From NCBI GenBank assembly GCA_016178595.1, contig JACOSY010000023.1, positions 1-64,000 on the forward strand: a stretch of DNA of 64,000 bases, given 5' to 3'. The notes beneath the pieces were generated by a model that was given only the letters and a program-made list of their open reading frames with translations, searched no databases and was not told where the DNA came from. Each line of letters starts with the position of its first letter. The stretch's first letter is position 1. Source of the DNA: Ignavibacteria bacterium (GTDB lineage Bacteria > Bacteroidota > Ignavibacteria > UBA10030 > SZUA-254). Shown here in pieces: positions 40,825-50,908 of this stretch. The position numbers were made by a program, and so were the translations under genes.

Positions 40825-41022
40825 GTATCTGTTGTGATGGAATACTGTGAGCGTATTCTTTTAGGCATGAGAATATAGAAAAAAGTTGTACGAAAGTCAA
40901 AAGAACGAAAAACAAAAACATTTTGCGAAAAGACCATGCCGAAGCGGGACGAAATCAGCGATGCGCGTTAATCAGAAGAATGTCTTGCCGAGATAAAAAT
41001 ATTTCACCAAAAAGAAATTTCC

Positions 41023-41051
41023 TTGACTTTTCAGCATTCTCTTATTATCTT
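41023..41051 (+). promoter_or_regulatory. Sigma70-like promoter TTGACT-N17-TATCTT
   Basis: Predicted TSS about 41056-41058 coincides with the first base of the hairpin stem at 41057. Confidence 0.6.
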
Positions 41052-41055
41052 ACGT

Positions 41056-41131
41056 GTGCATGAGGGCAGGACCCACGGTTTCCGACTTCGCCTCCCAAGT
41101 TGGAATACCACACCTGCCCCATGCATTTTTT
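41056..41131 (+). ncRNA. Candidate small hairpin RNA with C-rich loop and terminator-like U-tract
   Basis: TGCATG(a)GGGCAGG...CCTGCCCCATGCA outer stem, TTCCGACTT/AAGTTGGAA inner stem, loop CGCCTCCC, followed by TTTTTT. Confidence 0.6.
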
Positions 41132-41207
41132 ATGCCTTTCCTCTGTGGTCATATCATTCCACATGCGCTACGAAAAAACCCGTGATCGTTGCAGGGCTTT
41201 CTCCCAG

Positions 41208-41756
41208 TTATTGATCAGGATTCCATTTTGTTTCTGGAGTGTTGCTCACGGCATTGACCCAGCGCGCAAGCACGAACAAAAGATCCGAGAGACGATTGAG
41301 GTATTTGACCGGCATCTCCCCGATATCCTCGTCATGAGCGAGGCGGACAACCAGGCGCTCGGCCCGTCGACAGACCGTTCGCGTAAAATGGAGCATCGCC
41401 GCCGAGCGGTTTCCCCCGGGGAGGATGAAGTTCCTGAGCGGCTCAAGAGTAGTATCAATCCTGTCGATATGGCTTTCAAGACGTATCACTTCTCTTTCCC
41501 TCATTCGAATCACCGTTCTTTTTTCCTCTGATCGCGGTGTTGCGAGATCGGCGCCCAGCCTGAAAAGGTCATGTTGGATTTCATCCAGGATGCGGTCCAA
41601 CTCTTGCGTCGTGTTCATTGATCGACAGATGCCGATGACACTGTTGATCTCGTCAACCGTGCCGTATGCTTCAATCCGGAGGACATCTTTTGAAACTCGC
41701 GTTCCCCCGAAGAGCGACGTCTCACCTTTGTCGCCTGCCTTCGTATAGATTTTCAT
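41208..41756 (-). CDS. PduO-type ATP:cob(I)alamin adenosyltransferase
   Basis: MKIYTKAGDKGETSLFGGTRVSKDVLRIEAYGTVDEINSVIG. Confidence 0.94.
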   Translation of the reverse strand: MKIYTKAGDKGETSLFGGTRVSKDVLRIEAYGTVDEINSVIGICRSMNTTQELDRILDEIQHDLFRLGADLATPRSEEKRTVIRMREREVIRLESHIDRIDTTLEPLRNFILPGGNRSAAMLHFTRTVCRRAERLVVRLAHDEDIGEMPVKYLNRLSDLLFVLARWVNAVSNTPETKWNPDQ

Positions 41757-41889
41757 CAGTCTCTCTGCGGCAACAATATCTCCATCGTTAGCGGAAGGTC
41801 AGGTCCGTGAACTATATCAGTCGGATTGTCCGGATTACCGGCTGTTCGCAGCGCACTACTCCTCACTAGGCCATCAACATCGACCTCAT

Positions 41890-43155
41890 TTAGTAGAAGT
41901 CGCATGGGAAGCCGCGCACGATGGTTCCTCTCAGTCCAACCGCGACGAACCCTCTCGCGCTTCCTGCCGATTGAACGGCCATTAGAAAAGATCGTGTTAC
42001 CAAGGTTGAATGCGTCCACGTCACACCGCCATCTTTCGTTTGATAGAAAATTCCCGCTGAGCCAACGGCAACGCCAGACATAGTATCGAGAAAGCCGACA
42101 CCGTTAAGTTGTGACTCGCTGCTCGCAACAGGCGTCCATGTCTTTCCACCATCGCTGGTGTGAAGGATAACATCCGCACCAACGACAGCCCCATTCATCG
42201 AGTCGCTGAAAGCAAGACCGTAAAAGGACGTGCTAGTCGCAGTGATTTCCCTCGCCCACGACAAACCTCCGTCTGTTGTCTGGACGATCGTACCCCCTGT
42301 GCCAACAGCAATCCCTCTTTGCGCGTCGACAAATGCGAGAGCGGAGAGTTCTGCGGTAACTCCGGCATAAAAGCGCACCCAGTGGGTTCCATCGTCGAAG
42401 GTACGCAAAACGATCCCATGTTCGCCGACAATCACCCAGGTTGATCCTCCGAGAGAGACAACCGCCCTCAATCCGTTCGTGATCGCTGTCTGCAGCACAG
42501 TTGAAACTTGTCCGTCGTGAAGATAAAGAACGGTTGCATGATCTCCCACCATCATACAGTCTCCTGCCAAATTGAATGCGACACCGTGCAGGTCATAGGT
42601 AGTCGGACTTTCGATACTCTGCCATGTTGAGGCTCCGTCTGAGGTTCCAAGAATTGTACCATTTGCTCCGACCGCGATTCCGAGGTCAATTCCGCTGAAA
42701 GCCACACCATACAAATTGTCACTGGATTGGCGGGCAAGGAATATCAAGGAATCCGCCTCCGTGGTCGTCTGGGCAGGGTTGGATTCCGTTGATTGACCGA
42801 ACTGGTTGTAAGCATATATTTGGTACACATAGGTCGTTTGACATTGTAGTCCGGCATCGCGGTATAACCGAGCGAATCGAGGAAGAGAATCAATCGTTTG
42901 CCATTCTGTAGAATTTTGCTCTTTGCTAAGAAGCACATAGCCGCGAGCAAGGTGTGTGGTGTCCGACCATCTGAGGTCGATCTCGTGCGGCGAGATCGCA
43001 GTCGCAACAAAATTATTCGGCGGCAGCGGTAGTCGGGATGAAACACCTCCCCCGTTGTCGCCATTCTCTGTGGGAGCTTCTTGTTTACATGAAAGGGAAA
43101 GAAGAACGCCCAACAGGCAAACTAAAACTGCAAAGAAAGAGGATCGTGTCTTCAT
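41890..43155 (-). CDS. Lipoprotein with fibronectin III-like region and Ycf48/BNR-like beta-propeller
   Basis: MKTRSSFFAVLVCLLGVLLSLSCKQ; GVAFSGIDLGIAVGANGTILGTSDGASTWQ repeats; start adjusted to 43155. Confidence 0.8.
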   Translation of the reverse strand: MKTRSSFFAVLVCLLGVLLSLSCKQEAPTENGDNGGGVSSRLPLPPNNFVATAISPHEIDLRWSDTTHLARGYVLLSKEQNSTEWQTIDSLPRFARLYRDAGLQCQTTYVYQIYAYNQFGQSTESNPAQTTTEADSLIFLARQSSDNLYGVAFSGIDLGIAVGANGTILGTSDGASTWQSIESPTTYDLHGVAFNLAGDCMMVGDHATVLYLHDGQVSTVLQTAITNGLRAVVSLGGSTWVIVGEHGIVLRTFDDGTHWVRFYAGVTAELSALAFVDAQRGIAVGTGGTIVQTTDGGLSWAREITATSTSFYGLAFSDSMNGAVVGADVILHTSDGGKTWTPVASSESQLNGVGFLDTMSGVAVGSAGIFYQTKDGGVTWTHSTLVTRSFLMAVQSAGSARGFVAVGLRGTIVRGFPCDFY

Positions 43156-43301
43156 AGTTGTTACAATACACCTTTCGGCGAACTTTCGATTTTTGGCGCG
43201 GAGATTCGCTCTGCACAGCGTCGCCCTGTGCTGGTAACATGACTGCGGGGTATGGGAATACGAACTACTCATTAGAAGCCTGGAAGCAATGAGAATCCGG
43301 C

Positions 43302-44702
43302 TTACTTTTTTCTTCTCATTTTCATATAGTGTGGCAGCTCATTATAGAAATGCGTGATCGTGCGAATTCCTCCGAAGAAATTCTTCAGATTGAGGAATTC
43401 ATCGGGTGCGTGTGCGTTTTCGTCCGGTAAGCCGAATCCGAGAAGAACGGTATCGAGACCGAGAAGCTGTTTGAATTGTACCACAATCGGGATCGATCCA
43501 CCTTCACGCTGAAAAAGGGGCTTCCTTCCGAATCCTTTCTCCAGTGCAGCGACCGCAGCTTGCACCCCCGGGCTTTCAAGAGGAGTAATAGCAGCTTCAC
43601 CGCCGTGCACATACTTCACGTTGACTTGCACGGACTTCGGCGCAATTTTCTTGATGTGTTTCTCGAAGAGCTTTGCAATCCTCTCCGATTTCTGATCCGG
43701 CACAAGCCGCATAGAGATTTTGGCAAATGCTTTCGCCGGCAGTACTGTCTTTGCTCCTTCGCCGGTGAATCCACCCCAAATGCCGTTGCACTCGAGCGTC
43801 GGGCGAGCCCATACTTGTTCGAGAGCGGTGAATCCTTTTTCACCGTAGAGCTTCCGAACACCGAGATCGTTCGCATACCGTGAGTTGCTCCAGGGAAGTT
43901 TTTTAAAAGCCGCACGCTCTTTCTTCGTCAACGGGCGAACATGATCGTAAAAACCGGGAATCGTGACACGTCTGTTCTTGTCATGCAGTTGCGCAACAAT
44001 CTCGCACAGGGCATGGACGGGATTGTGGATCGAACCGCCGAATGATCCCGAGTGCAAATCTCGATTCGGCCCGACCACTTCGACCTGCATGTAGGCAAGA
44101 CCCCGCAAACCGTAGCATACCGACGGTACATTTTTCGCGAACATCGATGTGTCGGAGATGAGCACAAGATCAGCCTGTAAAAGATTCCTATGCTTTCGAA
44201 CAAAACTATCCAAATGCATGCTGCCAATCTCCTCTTCTCCCTCAATGATCACCTTGAGATTGATTGGGAGTCGTCCTGTATTTTTCATGTATGCTTCGAC
44301 GCTCTTGAGGTGGATGAAAACTTGTCCCTTGTCGTCAGCAGAACCACGAGCGTAGAGATTCTCGCCACGAATCGTTGCTTCGAAGGGGGATGACGTCCAC
44401 AATTCGACGGGATCGACAGGCTGGACGTCATAGTGTCCATATAACAGAATGGTCGGCATACCTCGTGCGTGCAACCAATCAGCATAGACAATCGGATGGC
44501 CCGGCGTTGGAAAGATCTTCACATTTTCCAACCCAACGCTACGCATATGATCTCCAATCCATTGTGCACAACGCTCTAAGTCCGGCTTATTCTCAGGATT
44601 GGTACTAATACTCGGGATGGAGAGAAGGTCTCGTAACTCATCGAGGTAACGTGATTTATTACCTTCGATGTACTCTAAAATTTGGTCCATTGGTACTTTC
44701 AC
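43302..44702 (-). CDS. M20-family dipeptidase
   Basis: ILLYGHYDVQPVDPVELWTSSPFEATIRGENLYARGSADDKGQVFIHLKSVEAYM. Confidence 0.93.
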   Translation of the reverse strand: MKVPMDQILEYIEGNKSRYLDELRDLLSIPSISTNPENKPDLERCAQWIGDHMRSVGLENVKIFPTPGHPIVYADWLHARGMPTILLYGHYDVQPVDPVELWTSSPFEATIRGENLYARGSADDKGQVFIHLKSVEAYMKNTGRLPINLKVIIEGEEEIGSMHLDSFVRKHRNLLQADLVLISDTSMFAKNVPSVCYGLRGLAYMQVEVVGPNRDLHSGSFGGSIHNPVHALCEIVAQLHDKNRRVTIPGFYDHVRPLTKKERAAFKKLPWSNSRYANDLGVRKLYGEKGFTALEQVWARPTLECNGIWGGFTGEGAKTVLPAKAFAKISMRLVPDQKSERIAKLFEKHIKKIAPKSVQVNVKYVHGGEAAITPLESPGVQAAVAALEKGFGRKPLFQREGGSIPIVVQFKQLLGLDTVLLGFGLPDENAHAPDEFLNLKNFFGGIRTITHFYNELPHYMKMRRKK

Positions 44703-44874
44703 TAAGTCACTGATGTCGGATGAGGTTACTGATGGTGCAGCAGTTCTAATATACTAAAGGCGGTCTGGAGTTGCAACAGACTTCTTTGGTATAGAGATTG
44801 TCTTCTTATAATCGGGACTCTTGAATATTACGAGGGTTTTGAGTATCTTGGCTCCAGCAATTGTCATTATTGAT

Positions 44875-45699
44875 ATGCGCTTCCTGGTCAATCTCCTGGA
44901 AATACTCCTCCCTTTCTTCTACTTCTGCACCATTTGGGCATACGCAAAGGCATTTTTCAGTAATCTCAAAGTTGCAGAACGCTGGAGCGGCAGGTTTCTC
45001 CTCTCTACTCTGCTCGTACACACAATGTATATCGTTCTCCGGTCTGTCGAATTCCAACATCCTCCCATCACTTCCATATTCGAGATCCTCTCGTTGATCG
45101 CATTTACCGTTCTCGTCGTGTATACATACATCGAACTGAGAACGAAGAACCTCTCGACGGGCTATTTCATCCTGATGCTTCCATTTTTCTTCCAGTTAGT
45201 TTCTTCGCTCTTCATCAAGGAAGTACCAGAAATTCCACCGATGCTGCGCAGCAACCTCCTCGGCTTCCATGTACTGAGTGCGCTCCTTGGTTATGGCGCC
45301 CTCACTATTTCTGCTGTGTACGGATTTCTCTATATGATGTTATACCATGATATCAAGTCGAAGGAGTTCAGCGTTATCTACAAGCGGCTGCCGAACCTTG
45401 AAGTACTTGAGCGCATGAGTTTTACCGCGACTGTTTTCGGTTTCGTCTTACTGACAATCGCGATTGTGGTGGGGACTATCTGGCTTCCACGCGTTTTGGA
45501 CACACGCTCCTTTGCCGACCCCAAGCTCCTCGGCACATTTATCATCTGGCTAATTTATGCAGGAGGACTTGTTGGAAAAAAACTTGCGGGCTTGCACGGC
45601 CGACGCATGGTCGTGCTTTCGATGTTCGGTTTTGCGCTGGCAATGTTCTCATTGACGATTGTGAACATGTTCTTCAGCGGATTCCATAAATTCTATTGA
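44875..45699 (+). CDS. Cytochrome c assembly/HemX-like (CcsA family) membrane protein
   Basis: Multi-TM; LLGFHVLSALLGYGALTISAVYGFLYMMLYHDIK; upstream of hemA; start adjusted. Confidence 0.8.
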   Translation: MRFLVNLLEILLPFFYFCTIWAYAKAFFSNLKVAERWSGRFLLSTLLVHTMYIVLRSVEFQHPPITSIFEILSLIAFTVLVVYTYIELRTKNLSTGYFILMLPFFFQLVSSLFIKEVPEIPPMLRSNLLGFHVLSALLGYGALTISAVYGFLYMMLYHDIKSKEFSVIYKRLPNLEVLERMSFTATVFGFVLLTIAIVVGTIWLPRVLDTRSFADPKLLGTFIIWLIYAGGLVGKKLAGLHGRRMVVLSMFGFALAMFSLTIVNMFFSGFHKFY

Positions 45700-45756
45700 C
45701 GCATTTCACGTGAAGCCTGCATCGCACATAGTCCGTCTTGATTGCCGACAGTTACA

Positions 45757-47031
45757 ATGAATATCTTCTGTCTCGGCATCAATCATCGTACGGCTCCCAT
45801 CGAAATCCGAGAACGGATGTGGTTCTCAGACGATGAAATTCGCGCAATCATGCCTCTCTTGCATGAGAAGCAACTCATGGAGGCCGTGCTTGTTTCCACG
45901 TGCAATCGTACGGAGCTCTATTACGTCCCGGGCGAGCAGATCACGAACGGAGAGTCTCTCTGGCAAATGCTCGTACGCTTCAAGCATGCCGAAGAAACTG
46001 TTCAAGAAAAATATTTTTATTCGCACTCCGCCTCTGAGGCGGTTGAGCAGGCCTTACGTGTGGCATCCGGCATCGATTCAATGGTCGTGGGTGATGTCCA
46101 GATTCTTAATCAGATGAAAGAGGCATTCGGCATCGCACAGGAGTCGCGGTGCACCGGCATCATGTTGAATCGATTATTCCATACCGCATTCCATGTCGGT
46201 AAGCGGGCACGGACGGAAACCGAAATCGGTGAAGGCGCTGTATCGATCAGCTATGCCGCGGCGGAGCTTGCAACAAAGATTTTTGAAGACCTCTCGAAGC
46301 GGACTGCGCTCCTCGTCGGTGCGGGGGAAACAGGGAAACTCACTGCCAAACACCTCATGAGCCGGAATCTTGGCACACTCCTTTTGGCGAATCGCACTCG
46401 GCAACGCGCGGATGATCTTGTCGTGCAGCTTGGCGGACGCGCCGTCGACTACGAAAAAATCGTATCGGAACTGGCGAATGTCGACATCGCCATCAGCGCG
46501 GTTGAAGCGCCAACGTATATTCTTTCTGTACAAGAAATTCAGCAAATAATGAAGGCCCGATCCAACAGACCGCTCTTCATCATCGACATCGGCGTACCGA
46601 GGAACATCGATCCCCGCGCAAATTCGATCGACAACGTCTTCCTCCACGACATCGATGCCCTCAATCATGTCATCGATCAAAGTCTGGCGCACCGACGCGC
46701 GGAAATTCCTAAGATTCACACAATCATCCAGGAGGAACTCGGAGTGTTCATGCAGTGGCATGACTCACTGCAAGTGACACCTACCATCCAGCAATTACGA
46801 GAACAGTTCGAGGCAATCCGCACGACAGAGCTTGAAAAATTTATCCACCACTTCCCGAGTGACAAAAAGGAAGCGCTTGAGATGCTCACGAAACGCATCG
46901 TCAACAAAATCCTTCACGCACCAATGGTCAATTTGAAGAACGGTACGAACGGCTCCCTCGACAGCGAGACTCGAAACAAGATCGACCTCATCCGGCGTCT
47001 TTTCGGACTCACTACCAAACATCATTCATAA
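45757..47031 (+). CDS. hemA: Glutamyl-tRNA reductase
   Basis: CLGINHRTAPIEIRERMWF, VLVSTCNRTELYYV, ASGIDSMVVGDVQILNQMK. Confidence 0.96.
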   Translation: MNIFCLGINHRTAPIEIRERMWFSDDEIRAIMPLLHEKQLMEAVLVSTCNRTELYYVPGEQITNGESLWQMLVRFKHAEETVQEKYFYSHSASEAVEQALRVASGIDSMVVGDVQILNQMKEAFGIAQESRCTGIMLNRLFHTAFHVGKRARTETEIGEGAVSISYAAAELATKIFEDLSKRTALLVGAGETGKLTAKHLMSRNLGTLLLANRTRQRADDLVVQLGGRAVDYEKIVSELANVDIAISAVEAPTYILSVQEIQQIMKARSNRPLFIIDIGVPRNIDPRANSIDNVFLHDIDALNHVIDQSLAHRRAEIPKIHTIIQEELGVFMQWHDSLQVTPTIQQLREQFEAIRTTELEKFIHHFPSDKKEALEMLTKRIVNKILHAPMVNLKNGTNGSLDSETRNKIDLIRRLFGLTTKHHS

Positions 47032-47038
47032 TTCTGCC

Positions 47039-47995
47039 GTGAAGAACATCATGATCGGAAGCCGCGGCAGCCGGCTCGCACTGTGGCAGGCTGAATGGGT
47101 TCGCTCCGAACTGCAAAAGCATCATCAACACCTTCCCATCGACATTGAAATCATCAAGACAACGGGCGATACAGTTCTCGACTCTCCACTCTCCCTCATC
47201 GGTGACAAAGGACTTTTCACAAAAGAAATTGAAGCTGCACTTGTAAAGAAGCGCATCGATCTCGCCGTTCACAGCCTCAAAGATTTGCCCACGACCTTAC
47301 CGGACGGCCTCATGATCGGGGCAATCACTAAACGCGAAGACGTGCACGATGTTTTCATCGCGCATCCGAAGAAGTTGTATCGACAGCTCAATGATGTGCC
47401 AAAAGGTGGAATAATCGCCACGGGAAGTTTGCGGCGAACGAGCCAGCTCAAGAACTGGCGGCCCGACATTGAGATAGTCGATCTTCGCGGCAATCTGAAC
47501 ACACGCTTTGCCAAGCTCGATGCTTCCGATTGGGATGGAATGATTCTCGCGCGCGCCGGTGTGATTCGACTCGGATGGGAAAACCGCATCACCGAAATTG
47601 TACCGTTCAAAAGAATCCTTCCTGCAGTCGGGCAGGGTGCATTGGGGATTGAAATCCGCGAAGAGGATGAGGAGATCGAACGACTGCTCGCTCCCATCGT
47701 TAGCCGCGCAACGACGCTTGCAACACTCGGTGAACGCGCGTTCCTCCGGTTCCTTGAAGGCGGCTGCCAGGTTCCAATCGGATCGTACGGACGGATCGAA
47801 GAAAATGAATTTGTGTTAGACGGAATGATCGGGAGTCTCGACGGCAAAAAGATTCTACGCGGAAAGACTCACGGCAGACCGGAAGAATCGGAAAAACTCG
47901 GCCGCATGCTCGCGAAGACATTGTATGAGAGCGGAGGGAAAAAAATCCTTGAATCCATTCGTTCACCGAAGACGTCGGAGTGTCCGCTCGTATAG
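47039..47995 (+). CDS. hemC: Porphobilinogen deaminase
   Basis: IGSRGSRLALWQAEWVRSEL, GLFTKEIEAALVKKRIDLAVHSLKDLPT; GTG start. Confidence 0.97.
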   Translation: MKNIMIGSRGSRLALWQAEWVRSELQKHHQHLPIDIEIIKTTGDTVLDSPLSLIGDKGLFTKEIEAALVKKRIDLAVHSLKDLPTTLPDGLMIGAITKREDVHDVFIAHPKKLYRQLNDVPKGGIIATGSLRRTSQLKNWRPDIEIVDLRGNLNTRFAKLDASDWDGMILARAGVIRLGWENRITEIVPFKRILPAVGQGALGIEIREEDEEIERLLAPIVSRATTLATLGERAFLRFLEGGCQVPIGSYGRIEENEFVLDGMIGSLDGKKILRGKTHGRPEESEKLGRMLAKTLYESGGKKILESIRSPKTSECPLV

Positions 47996-48046
47996 TCATC
48001 GGTGCTTGGTGCTTTTTGATTTTTTATTTTTGAATTTTGGATTACT

Positions 48047-48853
48047 GTGAGCCTTCAGGGAAAAACCGTTCTCATCACGCGAGCTGCAGATCAGGCAGAT
48101 TCCTTCGCGCACCTCGTTGAAGAGCGAGGCGGAATCCCTATTGTCTTTCCGACAATCGAAATCGTCCCGGCCGAATCCTGGGAGAACGCTGATCGTGCAA
48201 TCGATGGTCTTTACATGTACGATGGTCTGATCTTCACGAGCATTAATGGTGTGAGGCATTTTTTCCTGCGATTGAGCGGGCGCGAAGTGCCGCTGGACGG
48301 GTTGAAACAGAAAAAAATGTTTGTCGTTGGAGAGAAAACAAGAGAAGCCGTCGAAAATCATGGGCTTACTGTAACAACCATGCCGGAAAAATTCACGGCG
48401 GCAGACCTTGCAAAAACAATCGAGCATGAAGACCTGCACGACCGGGCGTTCCTCTTTCCATGCGGAAGCCTTACTCCCGATACGCTTGCCGATAATTTGA
48501 AGCTGCTCGGTGCAAGCGTCGATCCGATCATCGTGTACCAGACGAAGAAGCCTTCACGCGAAGATATTTTTCGCATCCGCACAATGCTCTTCAACGATGA
48601 GATCAATGCCGTAACGTTTACAAGTCCATCAACGTTCAAGAATTTTGCTGCGCTTTTCTCCAAGATTGATTTACGCAAGCTCCAAGACCACACACGGATT
48701 GCCGTCATCGGTCCCGTAACAGCGCACGCCGTGAACGAAAGCGGACTGGAGGTCGACATCACGGCTGAAAAATCCACCATCGAATCGCTCGTCGACGCAA
48801 TCGCGGGCGCTTTCAAATCTGAAATCGAAAATTCAAAATCAAAAATCACTTGA
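48047..48853 (+). CDS. hemD: Uroporphyrinogen-III synthase
   Basis: GKTVLITRAADQADSFAHLVEERGGIPIVFPTIEI; operon context; GTG start. Confidence 0.92.
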   Translation: MSLQGKTVLITRAADQADSFAHLVEERGGIPIVFPTIEIVPAESWENADRAIDGLYMYDGLIFTSINGVRHFFLRLSGREVPLDGLKQKKMFVVGEKTREAVENHGLTVTTMPEKFTAADLAKTIEHEDLHDRAFLFPCGSLTPDTLADNLKLLGASVDPIIVYQTKKPSREDIFRIRTMLFNDEINAVTFTSPSTFKNFAALFSKIDLRKLQDHTRIAVIGPVTAHAVNESGLEVDITAEKSTIESLVDAIAGAFKSEIENSKSKIT

Positions 48854-49893
48854 TGATCAACGACCTGTTCCTGAAAGCCTGCCTCCGTCAACCCACTCCT
48901 CGCACTCCCGTATGGATGATGCGACAAGCCGGTCGTTATCTTGCCGAGTACCGTGCAATCCGTGCAAAGACAGATTTTCTCATGCTTTGCAAAACACCGG
49001 AACTTGCTGCAGAAGTTACGATTCAACCTGTCGATATCGTCGCTGTGGATGCGGCGATCATCTTCTCCGATATTCTTGTCGTTCCGGAGGCGATGGGCAT
49101 GGAGCTTATTGTGGAAGAAGGAAAAGGCGGGCCGCGTTTTTCTTCGCCTGTTCGAACATCATCTGAAATTGCAAAGCTTTCGGTCCCCGACCCGAACGAC
49201 AAACTCAAGTACGTGATGGATGCATTGAGTCTCGTCCGGAAGCAGCTCAATGGACGAGTGCCGCTGATTGGTTTTTCCGGCTCGCCATGGACGCTCGCAG
49301 CGTATATGGTTGAAGGACGCGGTTCGAAGAATTTTCGCTACATCAAAGAAATGATCTACAACGATTCCCATCTCGCACATAAACTTCTGGAGAAGCTCGC
49401 GCAATCAGTTGCCGCTTACTTGAGCGCGCAGATTGAAGCCGGTGCGCAAGCGGTACAAATCTTCGATACCTGGGGAGGGATTCTCACGCCGGATGCTTTT
49501 CAAGAATTTTCCCTCCAATACATCCGGCAAGTCGTTTCTGAATTGAAGACGAATGGCGCGCCGGTGATTATCTTCTGCAAAGACTGCAGCCACTCATTGG
49601 AGAAGATTGCGGCAACAGGTTGCCAGGTGGTGGGGCTCGATTGGACGGTCGACATCGGCGATGCTCGCACGCTGGTTGGAGATACTGTTGCACTGCAGGG
49701 AAACATGGATCCCACAATTCTGTACGCCAAGCCGGAACAAATCCGGGAGGAAGTGCGTGCAATACTCAGCAAGTACGGCAAAGGGCCGGGCCACATCTTC
49801 AATCTCGGACACGGAATTCTTCCCGATATTCCGGTTGAGCATGCGAAGGAGTTCGTACAAGCCGTGAAAGAGGAGAGCGTGGCGTTTCATTGA
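48853..49893 (+). CDS. hemE: Uroporphyrinogen decarboxylase
   Basis: RTPVWMMRQAGRYLAEYRAIRAKTDFL; GNMDPTILYAKPEQI. Confidence 0.97.
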   Translation: MINDLFLKACLRQPTPRTPVWMMRQAGRYLAEYRAIRAKTDFLMLCKTPELAAEVTIQPVDIVAVDAAIIFSDILVVPEAMGMELIVEEGKGGPRFSSPVRTSSEIAKLSVPDPNDKLKYVMDALSLVRKQLNGRVPLIGFSGSPWTLAAYMVEGRGSKNFRYIKEMIYNDSHLAHKLLEKLAQSVAAYLSAQIEAGAQAVQIFDTWGGILTPDAFQEFSLQYIRQVVSELKTNGAPVIIFCKDCSHSLEKIAATGCQVVGLDWTVDIGDARTLVGDTVALQGNMDPTILYAKPEQIREEVRAILSKYGKGPGHIFNLGHGILPDIPVEHAKEFVQAVKEESVAFH

Positions 49894-50810
49894 TCTCTCT
49901 CAATCGACAAGACAGAATGCACTTTCGCTGGCGGAATCTCGCTCTTGTATTTTTTATCCTTCAGCATGGACCCACAATAGAATCGATTGCTCAGTCTTCA
50001 ATACCGAAAGGCTACCCGCCCACGGCGCTATCTACACCCGTAGAACGCGAGAGGAAACTTCTCCTGTGGAAGCATTTCGTTGAACGATACAAGATCGACC
50101 AGCAAGAACCTGTATTCGATAGCTTGCTTTTAGTGCCGATGGATGGAGCAATCCATGACATCAATATCCGACAGAAAAAATACAGGAGCTTTGGTGCCCA
50201 GCAAGGAAGACGTGAGAAGCTGGATCGAGAGAAAAGAAATTTCCGCGACCTCCTCAGCTTCATCGACGAATGGAAGGATATGTTCAATGTTTCCTCGTCC
50301 GAATTGAAACTTCAGTCCACCTCGAAGAGCACACGACCAACGACCGATTACATTTTCATCCTCAAGAAGGAATTCCCGTATGGGCACGATGTTGTGGGAA
50401 CGGGATTTGGGACAAGCTCACCAAATGAGATTTGGGCTTCTGTGGGAGAAAACGGAATTCTGCGAAGGATATCCTCAACCTGTGCACCAACCCTGCAATT
50501 TTCACCCTTCGATCCGATTGTCTCTCGCGATAGCGCAGAACGACGACTTGAAGGCAAAGAATACATCCGACCGAAAGGATTGACTCCGGACACTTCGGTG
50601 GAACGCGAACATATCAAGACGGGCAACATTCAGTCGGCAACTCTGATGATCGTGATCGTACCGACTCATGATACTCAGGATAAAGGCCGTCCGTTTGGTC
50701 TAGAATATCGAACCGCTTGGAAATTGAATCTCGATCCCAATTGTCTCTCAGACTTCGTCGATGCGATTACGGGCGAAGACTTGGGATTTTACGATCCGTG
50801 TATTTATTAG
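49890..50810 (+). CDS. Hypothetical secreted protein in the heme operon
   Basis: ORF with signal-peptide-like N-terminus (WRNLALVFFILQHGPTIESIAQS); no family recognised. Confidence 0.55.
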   Translation: MISLNRQDRMHFRWRNLALVFFILQHGPTIESIAQSSIPKGYPPTALSTPVERERKLLLWKHFVERYKIDQQEPVFDSLLLVPMDGAIHDINIRQKKYRSFGAQQGRREKLDREKRNFRDLLSFIDEWKDMFNVSSSELKLQSTSKSTRPTTDYIFILKKEFPYGHDVVGTGFGTSSPNEIWASVGENGILRRISSTCAPTLQFSPFDPIVSRDSAERRLEGKEYIRPKGLTPDTSVEREHIKTGNIQSATLMIVIVPTHDTQDKGRPFGLEYRTAWKLNLDPNCLSDFVDAITGEDLGFYDPCIY

Positions 50811-50908
50811 ACATCTGTGAAATTCTAAAATTGCTTAAGACATCATCATTCCGTACTTTCTATCTACTCACTAACCATTCTACAGTATTCTTAAAAAGGA
50901 ACACCCTA

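Noticed and set aside
41056-41131. 6S RNA or SRP (4.5S) RNA
   Set aside because: Too short for 6S; lacks the conserved SRP domain IV sequence (GGUC..GGAAG..AGCAGCC) on either strand. Kept only as an unassigned sRNA candidate.
41757-41889. Cobalamin riboswitch upstream of pduO
   Set aside because: No B12-box or long structured leader recognised in the short gap upstream of the gene.
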